Source: Calditrichota bacterium (lineage in GTDB: Bacteria; Calditrichota; Calditrichia; RBG-13-44-9; J042). From it: DNA of 64,000 nt. Position numbers and translations under genes: made by a program. The number at the start of each line of letters is the position of its first letter. The stretch's first letter is position 1. This document shows positions 27,717 through 34,939 of this stretch, in pieces. The stretch is from NCBI GenBank assembly GCA_013150955.1, contig JAADJD010000002.1, forward strand, positions 90,425 through 154,424, read 5' to 3'. The notes below the pieces were generated by a model. It had not been told where the DNA came from. It made no database searches and worked only from the letters and a program-made list of their open reading frames with translations.

Positions 27717-27740
27717 GCAACGCTCACAGCGTTGCTTTTT
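27717..27740 (+). terminator. Last intrinsic terminator of the array
   Basis: GCAACGCT and AGCGTTGC pair around CAC and are followed by five T. The stem differs from the others at its inner base pair, but by a paired change (CT/AG), so pairing is kept. Confidence 0.8.
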
Positions 27741-27750
27741 GTCCCCAATA

Positions 27751-27859
27751 ATCCTAAATGATGAATGAAATCGAAGATCATACGAATGAAATCAAAAAAT
27801 ATCAAAAAAATTGCGAATAATCCCTGAAACACATTTTCATCCAGACACAATCTTATTAT
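27751..27859 (+). repeat. Dispersed element, copy 4a (5' truncated, subfamily B)
   Basis: A degraded unit with the subfamily B core CATTTTCATCCAGACACAAT and no clear left end. It joins directly to the next copy, so one element may have inserted in or beside another. Confidence 0.6.
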
Positions 27860-28096
27860 CCCAAATAAAGCGTTAATTCACGACTCACGTGAATGAATTC
27901 GAAAAAAATCAACAAAATAGCGAATATATCCGGGAAAACATTTTCATCCAGATAGAATCAGCTGGATTTTATTATTTTTATTGGTGTTAATTCGTGTAAT
28001 TCGTAGGCTAAATTCGTAGGCTAAAGTAAAATCTGGGTTTATTGTTTTTGTTCGTGTGAATTTGTGGAAATCGTAAACTAATGCAAAATTGGGGTT
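27860..28096 (+). repeat. Dispersed element, copy 4b (subfamily A)
   Basis: It starts CCCAAATAAAGCGTTAATTC and has the subfamily A core TCATCCAGATAGAATCAGCT. The first right end is AAAATCTGGGTTT near 28039. A second diverged right end (TTCGTGTGAATTTGTGG then GCAAAATTGGGGTT) ends near 28096. Up to 28160 a fragment of a reversed end (GATTGTGCAATAGTCTAC) is visible. Confidence 0.75.
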
Positions 28097-28160
28097 CATC
28101 CAGTGCAGAATTTTCCCCGGATTGTGCAATAGTCTACACATTTCCGCAAGAGCAGGGTTA

Positions 28161-28328
28161 AACCCAAATAATGTGTTAAACCACGAATCACGCGAATGAA
28201 TTCGAATCATATCAACAAAATAGCGAATATATCCGGGAAAACATTTTATTCTGATAGAATCAAGTGTATTCTATTATATTTATTGGTGTTAATTCGTGTA
28301 ATTCGTGGTTTTAATGCATAATCTGGGG
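28161..28328 (+). repeat. Dispersed element, copy 4c (subfamily A, near-complete)
   Basis: The clearest single unit. The left end AACCCAAATAATGTGTTAAA, then CCACGAATCACGCGAATGAA, mirrors the right end TTAATTCGTGTAATTCGTGG, then TTTTAATGCATAATCTGGGG. About 40 bases of imperfect terminal inverted repeat enclose about 90 bases of core. No open reading frame of note lies inside. Confidence 0.87.
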
Positions 28329-28493
28329 CAAGTGCTACGGTGATGGCAGTTTCTGAAAATTACCGGAAATAGTATTGGAATTTGTGCTTTCGTCCTGCCT
28401 ATATTGTGGACGATGCCTGCATTGGCATTGCATTTGTAAATTCAATCCGCAAAAACGGAAGTCGCAGGAATTTGTAAGAAAGGAGAGGAATCA

Positions 28494-28697
28494 ATGGCCA
28501 AAGATCTGGTTTGCCATATGGATGTTGACGAAAACCACCCGGATACTCCCCGGTATCGATATAATGGCGTGACGTATTATTTTTGTACGCCACTGTGCAT
28601 GGCGCAATTCCAGGCCGATCCGGAAAAATATATTCGCAATCAGTATGGCGGCGAACGTCGCGTACACAAAGGAAAGGGAAATCCATCCAGTTTGTAA
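28494..28697 (+). CDS. Small YHS-domain protein
   Basis: A 67-residue protein with the YHS-type pattern: DLVCHMDVDEN at the start and the signature TYYFCTPLCMAQFQADPEKY. Three cysteines (CHM, FC, LC) could bind a metal. YHS domains are found alone and in metal-handling proteins, including copper ATPases. AGGAGAGGAA is placed six bases before the ATG. It lies upstream of a UbiB-like gene and two genes before a Met-rich exported protein, a setting that would fit metal handling, but no enzyme confirms it. Confidence 0.82.
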   Translation: MAKDLVCHMDVDENHPDTPRYRYNGVTYYFCTPLCMAQFQADPEKYIRNQYGGERRVHKGKGNPSSL

Positions 28698-28793
28698 AAC
28701 GGAGGCCGGAAAATTACCCGCCCGTTCAGCCTGAGATGCATGACGGGCTAATGTCTGGGGAGAAATATTTGAGTAACCGCATGGGGGTGAGGC

Positions 28794-30476
28794 ATGATCC
28801 GTCCCCGTAACATGAAACGGTTCCGGGAAATTACCTCGATTCTGGTGCGCCATGGATTTGGCTGGCTGATTGTGGAGATGGGTCTGGGGCGGCTGGTGCC
28901 CTTTCACTGGGGATTGTTGGGACATCCCCGTCGTAAACAGGTGTATTCTGCTGCCGAACATTTGCGTATGGCGTTTGAAGAACTGGGCCCCACCTTCATT
29001 AAGCTGGCTCAAATCCTGAGCACCCGCCCTGATCTTATTTCTCCTACTTATGCGGAGGAATTTGCTCGACTGCAGGATCGGGTACCTCCGATGCCCTTTT
29101 CGGCTATTCAACCGGTGTTGGAGGCTGAACTCCAACGGCCTTACACCGAGGTGTTCGCCGAACTGGATACCCGGCCCCTGGCATCGGCATCTATTGGGCA
29201 GGTGTATCGGGCCCGGTTGCAGGATGGCCAGTCGGTGGTAGTCAAGATTCAAAAAACGGGATTGCGGGACATTATCCAGCGGGACATGGAAATCCTGAAA
29301 GAAGTCGTGCAGTACATGACCATTCACACCCGGTTTGGTCAGAAGTACGATTTGGAGGGATTGCTGGAAGAATTCCGCTTTACCCTGGAAAATGAGCTGG
29401 ATTACATCCGGGAAGGACAGAACGCCGATCGCTTTCGGGCATTGTTCAAAAGGGATCGCCGGTTGCACATTCCCAAAATCTACTGGGAATGGAGCACTTC
29501 CCGCGTGCTGGTGATGGAGGAGATTCAGGGGATAAAGGTAACCGAGCTCGATCATCACCCGGAGGGCCAAACCATTGATCGACAGAAACTGGCCGAAGTG
29601 GCCGTATCCCTTACATTTAAAGAGATTTTTGAATTTGGGTTTTACCATGCCGATCCCCATCCGGGAAATTTTGTGGTCATGGACGATCAACGATTGGGGT
29701 TGATGGATTTTGGATTGGTGGGTTACCTGGAGGATCAGACGCGGGAACACTTCCTGCGCTTTTCCTATGCCATGACCACCGGTGATGTGGAAGGCATGAT
29801 CGATGCCATGTGGGCCATGGGAATTACCGGGCCATTCGAAACCCGCCCCGCCCTGAAGCGTGATTTGAATCATCTGCTTTTCCGGGTTAAAGATCGTTCC
29901 ATGCAGGAACTGGCCGCATCTGATCTCATTCACGACTTAATGACCATCGCATACCGGCATCAATTGCATTTTCCACCGGATCTGGCCCTTTTATTCAAGG
30001 TTCTGGCCATGAGCGAAGGTCTGGGCGCCATGATCGATCCCCAATTCAAATTGTTTGATTTTGCGCGGCCTTATTTACGGCGTCTCATGCGCAAGTTGTT
30101 TTCCCCCGAACGGGTAACCAAAAAGGCACTGGGAGATGCCATGGATTTGCTGATTCTGGCTCACGGACTGCCCCGACGGGTGTCCTACTTATTGCAACGG
30201 GTGGAAAATGGTGATATTCAGATCCACACCAATCAACCGGAAATGGAGCAAATGGCCAGTCAAATGATTGCCGCAATGAATCGGTTAACCACCAGCATTT
30301 TGATTACCTTGATTTTGATAGCCCTGGGGATTTACATTCTGGCTGGACATTTCATGGGATTTGATAATTATCTGGTGAATATCTTACTGGGATTATTTGG
30401 ATTTGGGGGATTGGTGTCCCTGCGGATATTGTGGGGCATCTGGCGTCAACGGCGATCCATGTCGTCACCGGGTTGA
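28794..30476 (+). CDS. UbiB/ABC1/AarF-type atypical kinase
   Basis: This family is linked to quinone synthesis and lipid homeostasis at the membrane. The N-terminal extension contains LGPTFIKLAQILSTRPDL, the family KxGQ-type motif (here KLAQ). The nucleotide loop is A-rich (LASASIGQVYRARL), the ATP Lys is in VVVKIQ, FYHADPHPGNF is the catalytic loop and LMDFGLVG the metal-binding DFG. Two hydrophobic segments near the C-terminus (ITLILIALGIYILAGHF and NILLGLFGFGGLVSLRILWG) anchor it in the membrane. The length is 560 residues. The ATG at 28794 has GGTGAGG too close before it; ATG 28812 is an alternative. No ubi or men genes are nearby. Confidence 0.9.
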   Translation: MIRPRNMKRFREITSILVRHGFGWLIVEMGLGRLVPFHWGLLGHPRRKQVYSAAEHLRMAFEELGPTFIKLAQILSTRPDLISPTYAEEFARLQDRVPPMPFSAIQPVLEAELQRPYTEVFAELDTRPLASASIGQVYRARLQDGQSVVVKIQKTGLRDIIQRDMEILKEVVQYMTIHTRFGQKYDLEGLLEEFRFTLENELDYIREGQNADRFRALFKRDRRLHIPKIYWEWSTSRVLVMEEIQGIKVTELDHHPEGQTIDRQKLAEVAVSLTFKEIFEFGFYHADPHPGNFVVMDDQRLGLMDFGLVGYLEDQTREHFLRFSYAMTTGDVEGMIDAMWAMGITGPFETRPALKRDLNHLLFRVKDRSMQELAASDLIHDLMTIAYRHQLHFPPDLALLFKVLAMSEGLGAMIDPQFKLFDFARPYLRRLMRKLFSPERVTKKALGDAMDLLILAHGLPRRVSYLLQRVENGDIQIHTNQPEMEQMASQMIAAMNRLTTSILITLILIALGIYILAGHFMGFDNYLVNILLGLFGFGGLVSLRILWGIWRQRRSMSSPG

Positions 30477-30616
30477 TTGATGAGCGAATCTGTAGAATAT
30501 TCCACACCAAATTTGAAGACATTTGGCAACTTCCGCGAATCCATGGAAAAGTTGTGCACCCGTTAAAACGGATAACTTATTGAAAAACAGAGAATTGAGA
30601 ACGGTAGTTGATTTTG

Positions 30617-30632
30617 TGGCATGAACCTTGAA
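30617..30632 (+). promoter_or_regulatory. Possible sigma-54-type promoter for the Met-rich protein
   Basis: TGGCATGAACCTTGA resembles the -24/-12 pattern TGGCAC-N5-TTGC: GG is kept, but the -12 GC reads GA. It lies about 45 bases before the gene, leaving room for a leader of about 30 bases with the ribosome site. No activator gene is adjacent; the match could be chance. Confidence 0.3.
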
Positions 30633-30676
30633 GCAATAAACTGCGAACAACAACTTAACATTAGGAGGAGTCACCG

Positions 30677-31363
30677 ATGAAGCACGTAATTTCCATACTC
30701 AGCGTATTGATCCTGGCCGTTTTTCTGGTACCTGTCCTGGCTCAGGGGCATGCCGCCCACCATCCCGCCCAACAGGCCGTCCAACCGGATACATCCAGCG
30801 GTATGACCATGATGAAGGGCAAGATGATGCAGGGGAAAATGATGGGCAGCAAGGCCATGATGAAAGGTGGCAAAATGCACGGCGGTATGATGGGTGGTAA
30901 AGGCATGATGGGACACATGGGCTGCGGCAAAATGATGGGCATGCATGGCCCCATGATGGGCGCCTTTCACACCATTCATCATCTACCCGATTTGCAGAAG
31001 AAGCTGAATCTCAACGATGATCAGGTGCAGAAGTTGAAATCCATCCGGGCGGTATTCTTAAAGAACAAGATCGATCGCGAAGCAGAAATCCAGAAGAAAA
31101 AAGTGGATCTGGATATGTTGATTGACAAGAATGCCTCGCCAGCACAGGTACGCAAGGTTCTGAAAGGTATTTTTGATGCCAAACTGGAGTTGCAGGTCAG
31201 CGCCTACGAAACTTCTCAGAAGATGCTGGGTGTGCTCACCTTGGAACAGCGCGAGCAGTTTAAGGGCCAGAAAAAGAAATGTATGATGGGCATGATGGGC
31301 GGTATGATGGAAGGCATGAAAGGCGGTATGAAAGGCAGTGGCATGATGGGTTGCGGTAAATAA
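30677..31363 (+). CDS. Met- and His-rich exported protein, possibly metal-binding
   Basis: A 228-residue protein with signal peptide (SILSVLILAVFLVPVLAQ). Residues about 23-100 are rich in Met, Gly, His and Lys, with repeats such as MMKGKMMQGKMMGSKAMMKG and a GCGKMMGMHGPMM segment. The central region (about 105-200; LPDLQKKLNLNDDQVQKLKS) has the helical look of the Spy/CpxP/CnrR family, ending in LTLEQREQFKGQ. The C-terminus is again Met-rich (MMGMMGGMMEGMKGGMKGS). Met clusters commonly bind Cu(I), so copper sensing or buffering is inferred, not shown. AGGAGGAG precedes the ATG and a strong terminator follows. The upstream YHS gene fits a metal theme. Confidence 0.8.
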   Translation: MKHVISILSVLILAVFLVPVLAQGHAAHHPAQQAVQPDTSSGMTMMKGKMMQGKMMGSKAMMKGGKMHGGMMGGKGMMGHMGCGKMMGMHGPMMGAFHTIHHLPDLQKKLNLNDDQVQKLKSIRAVFLKNKIDREAEIQKKKVDLDMLIDKNASPAQVRKVLKGIFDAKLELQVSAYETSQKMLGVLTLEQREQFKGQKKKCMMGMMGGMMEGMKGGMKGSGMMGCGK

Positions 31364-31392
31364 AGCGATGTTTGACTCATCGGGTTGAGGAG

Positions 31393-31428
31393 AACAGGGT
31401 CAGTCCCCCGGGACTGACCCTGTTTTTT
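31393..31428 (+). terminator. Strong intrinsic terminator after the Met-rich protein
   Basis: AACAGGGTCAGTCCC and GGGACTGACCCTGTT form a 15-base perfect stem with a CC loop, followed by six T. It lies 30 bases after the stop. Confidence 0.93.
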
Positions 31429-31437
31429 ATCGATCCC

Positions 31438-31640
31438 GGATTATGCACTCGACCACGAATAACCCGAATGAACACCAATAAACCCAAATCATGCATTCAA
31501 CCGCGAATCACGCGAACGAAGCCAAAAAATATCTATTAAATCATGAATAAACCCTGGAACACATTTTCATCCAGACACAATCCAATGTATTTTATTAGTG
31601 TGAATTTGTGTCATTCGTAGGCTATTGCATAATCTGGGCT
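31438..31640 (+). repeat. Dispersed inverted-repeat element, copy 5 (subfamily B)
   Basis: A partial solo end (ATTATGCACTCGACCACG) lies at about 31440-31480. The main unit runs from AACCCAAATCATGCATTCAA (31481) to GCATAATCTGGG at 31640 and has the subfamily B core. The 129 bases between it and guaB hold no recognisable gene; TTGTTT at 31714 and TAAATT 16 bases further on could serve as a promoter. Confidence 0.83.
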
Positions 31641-31769
31641 TATGAACCGCTTGGGCGTTTTGAAAATTACCAGGGATGCCGGGGATTCCGGAGCGGGATG
31701 AAAAAATTTTCCCTTGTTTGCCCCCGGCGAAGTATTAAATTATCGCAATTTATTTTTGAGGGACGTCCA

Positions 31770-33242
31770 ATGGCAGATAAAGATAACAAGATTTTATATG
31801 AAGGGATTACCTTCGAAGATGTTTTGCTATTGCCGGCAAAATCCAGTGTGTTACCGAAAGACGTGGATCTAAGCACCCGGCTTACCCGGCAGATTCGTCT
31901 GAATATTCCCATCGTTTCGGCGGCCATGGATACCGTCACCGAAGCCCGCATGGCCATTGCGGTGGCGCGGGAAGGCGGTATCGGGATCATTCATAAAAAT
32001 CTTTCCATTCAGGAACAGGCGGAAGAAATCGACCGGGTCAAACGGTCGGAAAGCGGGATGATTGTGGATCCCATTACCCTGACGCCGGATCGTCCCATTC
32101 GGGAGGCGCTGGAGATCATGCGGCGGTATCGTATTTCGGGAATTCCCATTGTTCGGGGACGTAAGCTGGTGGGGATCATTACCAATCGGGACTTGCGATT
32201 CGAAACCGATATGGAGCAGCCCATTGAAAAGCTGATGACCTCGTCCAACCTGATTACCACCCGTGTGGGTACCAGTCTGGATGAGGCCAAGACCATTCTG
32301 CAACGACACAAGATCGAGAAATTGCCGGTTGTGGATGATGAGGGAAATCTGCGCGGATTGATCACCGTAAAGGACATTCAGAAAAAAGAAAAATACCCCA
32401 ATGCCTGCAAAGACGAATTGGGACGCCTGCGAGTGGGCGCGGCGATTGGTGTGGGGGAGGAAGGGCTGGAACGGGCCTCGGCGTTGATCGAGCGCGGGGC
32501 GGATGTGATTGTCATCGATACTGCCCATGGGCATTCGCAAAAGGTGCTGGACACCGTGAAGGCATTCAAGTCCCGATTTCCCGATGTCCCCCTGATTGCA
32601 GGCAATATCGCCACCTACGAGGCCGCCCTGGATCTGGCACGGGCCGGCGTGGATGCCGTGAAGGTCGGTATCGGGCCCGGCTCGATCTGCACCACCCGCA
32701 TCGTGACCGGGGTGGGGGTGCCTCAGATTTCGGCCATCATGGAAGTGTATCGCGCGTTGAAGGATACCGACATTCCCATCATTGCCGATGGGGGGATTAA
32801 GCACACCGGGGATATTGCCAAAGCCATTGTGGCAGGAGCTGACTCGGTTATGATTGGCGGGTTGTTTGCGGGTGCGGAGGAAAGTCCCGGCGAGACCATT
32901 TTATTGGATGGACGTCGCTACAAGCAGGTTCGGGGAATGGGCTCTATTGGTGCCATGACCCGTGGCAGCAAGGATCGGTATTTTCAAGCGGAAACCAAAG
33001 AACCAGAAAAGCTGGTTCCCGAAGGCATTGAGGGGCGGGTGCCTTATAGCGGCCCGGTGAGCGATACCATCTTTCAGATGACCGGAGGGTTGCGTTCCGC
33101 CATGGGATATACGGGATGCCGCACCATCGCCGAATTGAAAACCCGAGCCCGCTTTATTAAAGTAACGTCCGCCGGCATCAAAGAAAGTCATCCCCACGAT
33201 GTAATCATAACGAAAGAGTCGCCCAACTATCGCCTGGGATAA
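31770..33242 (+). CDS. guaB: Inosine-5'-monophosphate dehydrogenase
   Basis: GuaB oxidises IMP to XMP, the first step from IMP to GMP. The TIM-barrel is interrupted by two CBS domains at about residues 92-207 ([40 protein letters not shown]). The catalytic loop [18 protein letters not shown] has Cys at about 307, and [16 protein letters not shown] is the flap. The product is 490 residues, typical. The frame opens upstream at 31608 but the ATG at 31770 is preceded by GAGGGA and gives the conserved start [15 protein letters not shown]. The methylmalonyl-CoA epimerase gene follows by ten bases. Confidence 0.97.
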   Translation: MADKDNKILYEGITFEDVLLLPAKSSVLPKDVDLSTRLTRQIRLNIPIVSAAMDTVTEARMAIAVAREGGIGIIHKNLSIQEQAEEIDRVKRSESGMIVDPITLTPDRPIREALEIMRRYRISGIPIVRGRKLVGIITNRDLRFETDMEQPIEKLMTSSNLITTRVGTSLDEAKTILQRHKIEKLPVVDDEGNLRGLITVKDIQKKEKYPNACKDELGRLRVGAAIGVGEEGLERASALIERGADVIVIDTAHGHSQKVLDTVKAFKSRFPDVPLIAGNIATYEAALDLARAGVDAVKVGIGPGSICTTRIVTGVGVPQISAIMEVYRALKDTDIPIIADGGIKHTGDIAKAIVAGADSVMIGGLFAGAEESPGETILLDGRRYKQVRGMGSIGAMTRGSKDRYFQAETKEPEKLVPEGIEGRVPYSGPVSDTIFQMTGGLRSAMGYTGCRTIAELKTRARFIKVTSAGIKESHPHDVIITKESPNYRLG

Positions 33243-33251
33243 GGGGTTGCC

Positions 33252-33650
33252 ATGCTGAAGAAGGTGGATCATATTGGGATTGCCGTCACGTCCATCGAAC
33301 CGGTCAAGCAGTTTTATCGCGAAGTATTTGGACTGGAACCGGTATTCGAGGAAGAGGTATCGGAGCAGAAGGTTCGGGTGGTGGGATTTCAAGTAGGGGA
33401 GACCCGACTGGAATATCTGGAGCCAACCGCCGAGGATTCGCCCATTGCTCGATTCCTGCACAAACGAGGCGAGGGAATGCACCACATAGCGCTTTCGGTG
33501 ACCCACATCCAGCACGCCCTGGAGGTGTTAAAATCCCATGGCATCCAGCTGATCGATGAAAAACCCCGCATTGGCGCCGAGGGCAAGAAAATTGCCTTTG
33601 TTCATCCCAAAAGCACGCATGGGGTGTTAATCGAACTTTCCGAAGAGTAG
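33252..33650 (+). CDS. mce: Methylmalonyl-CoA epimerase
   Basis: This VOC-fold enzyme interconverts the (R) and (S) forms of methylmalonyl-CoA in propionyl-CoA metabolism. The N-terminal KVDHIGIAV has the first metal His; GEGMHHIALSV gives another, and a Glu lies at the end of the chain (VLIELSEE). The product is 132 residues, as usual. It starts ten bases after guaB, an unusual neighbour. The mutase and carboxyltransferase of this pathway are not in the window, although accBC could supply the biotin part. Confidence 0.9.
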   Translation: MLKKVDHIGIAVTSIEPVKQFYREVFGLEPVFEEEVSEQKVRVVGFQVGETRLEYLEPTAEDSPIARFLHKRGEGMHHIALSVTHIQHALEVLKSHGIQLIDEKPRIGAEGKKIAFVHPKSTHGVLIELSEE

Positions 33651-33714
33651 GCCCAAATCACTGAATGGGTTCAGACACTTCAAATATTCCCGAAAAGTGG
33701 TTCTTTAGAAATCG

Positions 33715-34524
33715 TTGTTCCAGGAAAACTCGCCGTATCCTGATAAAACCGGGTGGTCAGACTTGAAAGCGTTTTGGCGGAGTGTACTGATTTTTCTTAT
33801 ATCGCTGATCGTGCTGGGTCTCTTTTTAGCGGCTCATCTCTGGTTTTCGCTTCCGGATGTTCGGGAATTGAACCAGCGGAATCCCGAAATTACAGCATTG
33901 ATGCAATACCGGATGCGCCAGGCTGAGTTGCAGGGATTGCCCTTTCATCTTCGCTACCAGTGGGTAGAGATCCGCCGCATGCCGCGACTTTTGCAGCGGT
34001 CGGTGATCCTTGCCGAAGATGCCTCCTTCTGGGTGCATCGGGGATTTGATTGGCACGAGGTCAGGGCCGCCTTCCGAAAGAACTTGCAAACCGGCCGGGT
34101 GGTGCGCGGCGGCAGTACCATTACGCAACAACTGGCAAAAAACTTGTACCTGTCCCCGGAACGTAGCATCTACCGCAAATTGAGGGAAATGGCAATTACT
34201 TACCAGATGGAGCGCCATCTCTCCAAAAGACGGATTCTGGAATTGTATCTGAACATCATTGAGTTGGGGCCGGGGGTATTTGGGGTTCAGGCGGCTTCTC
34301 AATATTATTTTGGAGTATCCGTGGCGAATCTGACACCGGTGCAAATCTTGTTGCTGGCGGCAACCATTCCGTCTCCGCTCAAGCATAACCCGAATCGACC
34401 CACCCGCCAGTTGCACTGGCGAGCGAATATGATCCTGAAACGCTTGAAATTTTATGGTGATATTTCCGATAGCACGTTTGTTCAACTCCAGGGGGAATTG
34501 AAGGCGTATTTGGGTCACCGATAG
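33715..34524 (+). CDS. mtgA: Monofunctional peptidoglycan glycosyltransferase
   Basis: MtgA polymerises lipid II into glycan strands at the outer face of the inner membrane. After a membrane helix (VLIFLISLIVLGLFLAAHLW) come the GT51 motifs: LAEDASFWVHRGFDW (catalytic Glu near residue 101), RGGSTITQQLAKNLYLS, RKLREMAITYQME and ELYLNIIELGPGVFGV. No transpeptidase domain is present. The start is unclear: TTG at 33715 gives 269 residues; the TTG at 33763, six bases after GGGTGG, is a good alternative, losing 16 residues. It may complement mltG in wall synthesis. Confidence 0.92.
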   Translation: MFQENSPYPDKTGWSDLKAFWRSVLIFLISLIVLGLFLAAHLWFSLPDVRELNQRNPEITALMQYRMRQAELQGLPFHLRYQWVEIRRMPRLLQRSVILAEDASFWVHRGFDWHEVRAAFRKNLQTGRVVRGGSTITQQLAKNLYLSPERSIYRKLREMAITYQMERHLSKRRILELYLNIIELGPGVFGVQAASQYYFGVSVANLTPVQILLLAATIPSPLKHNPNRPTRQLHWRANMILKRLKFYGDISDSTFVQLQGELKAYLGHR

Positions 34525-34597
34525 GGGGGAGGTGAGTGGAAAATCGAAGATTCACAGGCGAAATCGAAAATCGAAGATTGAAAATTGAAGATCGAAG

Positions 34598-34652
34598 ATC
34601 AAAAATCAAAAATCAAAAATCAAAAATCAAAAATCAAAAATCAAAAATCAAA
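34598..34652 (+). repeat. Heptanucleotide microsatellite (ATCAAAA)n
   Basis: Seven exact and one partial copy of ATCAAAA. The 50 bases before it hold diverged forms (ATCGAAG, ATTGAAA), so the tract may have grown from a short seed. A 66-residue frame through it (KSKIKNQ repeats) is a by-product and not a gene. Confidence 0.9.
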
Positions 34653-34653
34653 G

Positions 34654-34939
34654 ATTGGATATTGGTGACTGGGAATTATGGAGTGAAAGATGGAATTGGC
34701 ATGGAATGGTGGAAAAATGCGATGAATGAAAAATGATTAACTAACCAAGGCCGGGACAAATTTGGAAAGGCAGTAGTCTTCCCCAGAGTATGCAAAGGGG
34801 CGCTTTCGAATATTCCAGAACGGAAGCACTTTTCCCTGAATAAAGAACATCATCCGGTTTCAAAAGCAGGAGTAAAGTTCCGCAAAATCGCCTCTTCCGG
34901 AGGTTCTTTCCCGGTGGTCGTCCCGCAATATAGACGACC
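34654..34939. other. Unassigned region between mtgA and glucan phosphorylase
   Basis: No gene is supported here. A seven-base inverted repeat (GGTCGTC at 34916 and GACGACC at 34933) ends right beside the phosphorylase stop, but has no T-run on either strand and is not convincing as a terminator. Confidence 0.5.

Larger units (their letters stand above)
26904..27740 (+). repeat. Tandem array of tRNA-Leu 3'-half, palindrome and terminator units
   Basis: Seven units of 112-117 bases follow the tRNA. Terminator starts fall at 26904, 27021, 27138, 27255, 27372, 27488 and 27604, and a final one at 27716. Each unit holds a terminator hairpin and a short T-rich spacer. A copy of the tRNA variable arm, T-arm and acceptor 3' strand follows (GGGGTGAACCCCGATGTGGG ... 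CCCACCTCCGGCAC). In every unit the T-loop TTC/GAGT is split by a 33-base imperfect palindrome beginning CCTGCCTGCCGACTG. Hairpin loops vary between units while stems are mostly kept, which suggests retained structure. The 117-base period is a multiple of three, so an open frame passes through, but it looks non-coding. No integrase gene is near. Function unknown. Confidence 0.93.

Noticed and set aside
26899..27740. CRISPR array
   Set aside because: The whole unit of about 117 bases is conserved, with no unique spacers, and it derives from the tRNA. No cas genes are nearby.
28491..29933. 480-residue frame on the - strand
   Set aside because: It is the complement of the UbiB-like kinase, which has all family motifs on the + strand.
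30671..30982. His-rich 103-residue frame on the - strand (HHGAMHAHHFAAAHVSHHAF)
   Set aside because: Complement of ATG/GGC codons in the Met-rich gene; His-rich by codon symmetry only.
34536..34736. 66-residue frame with KSKIKNQ repeats
   Set aside because: Translation of the ATCAAAA microsatellite; no homologous pattern or credible start.
34916..34939. Terminator for glucan phosphorylase
   Set aside because: The seven-base stem GGTCGTC/GACGACC has no T-run on the transcribed side.
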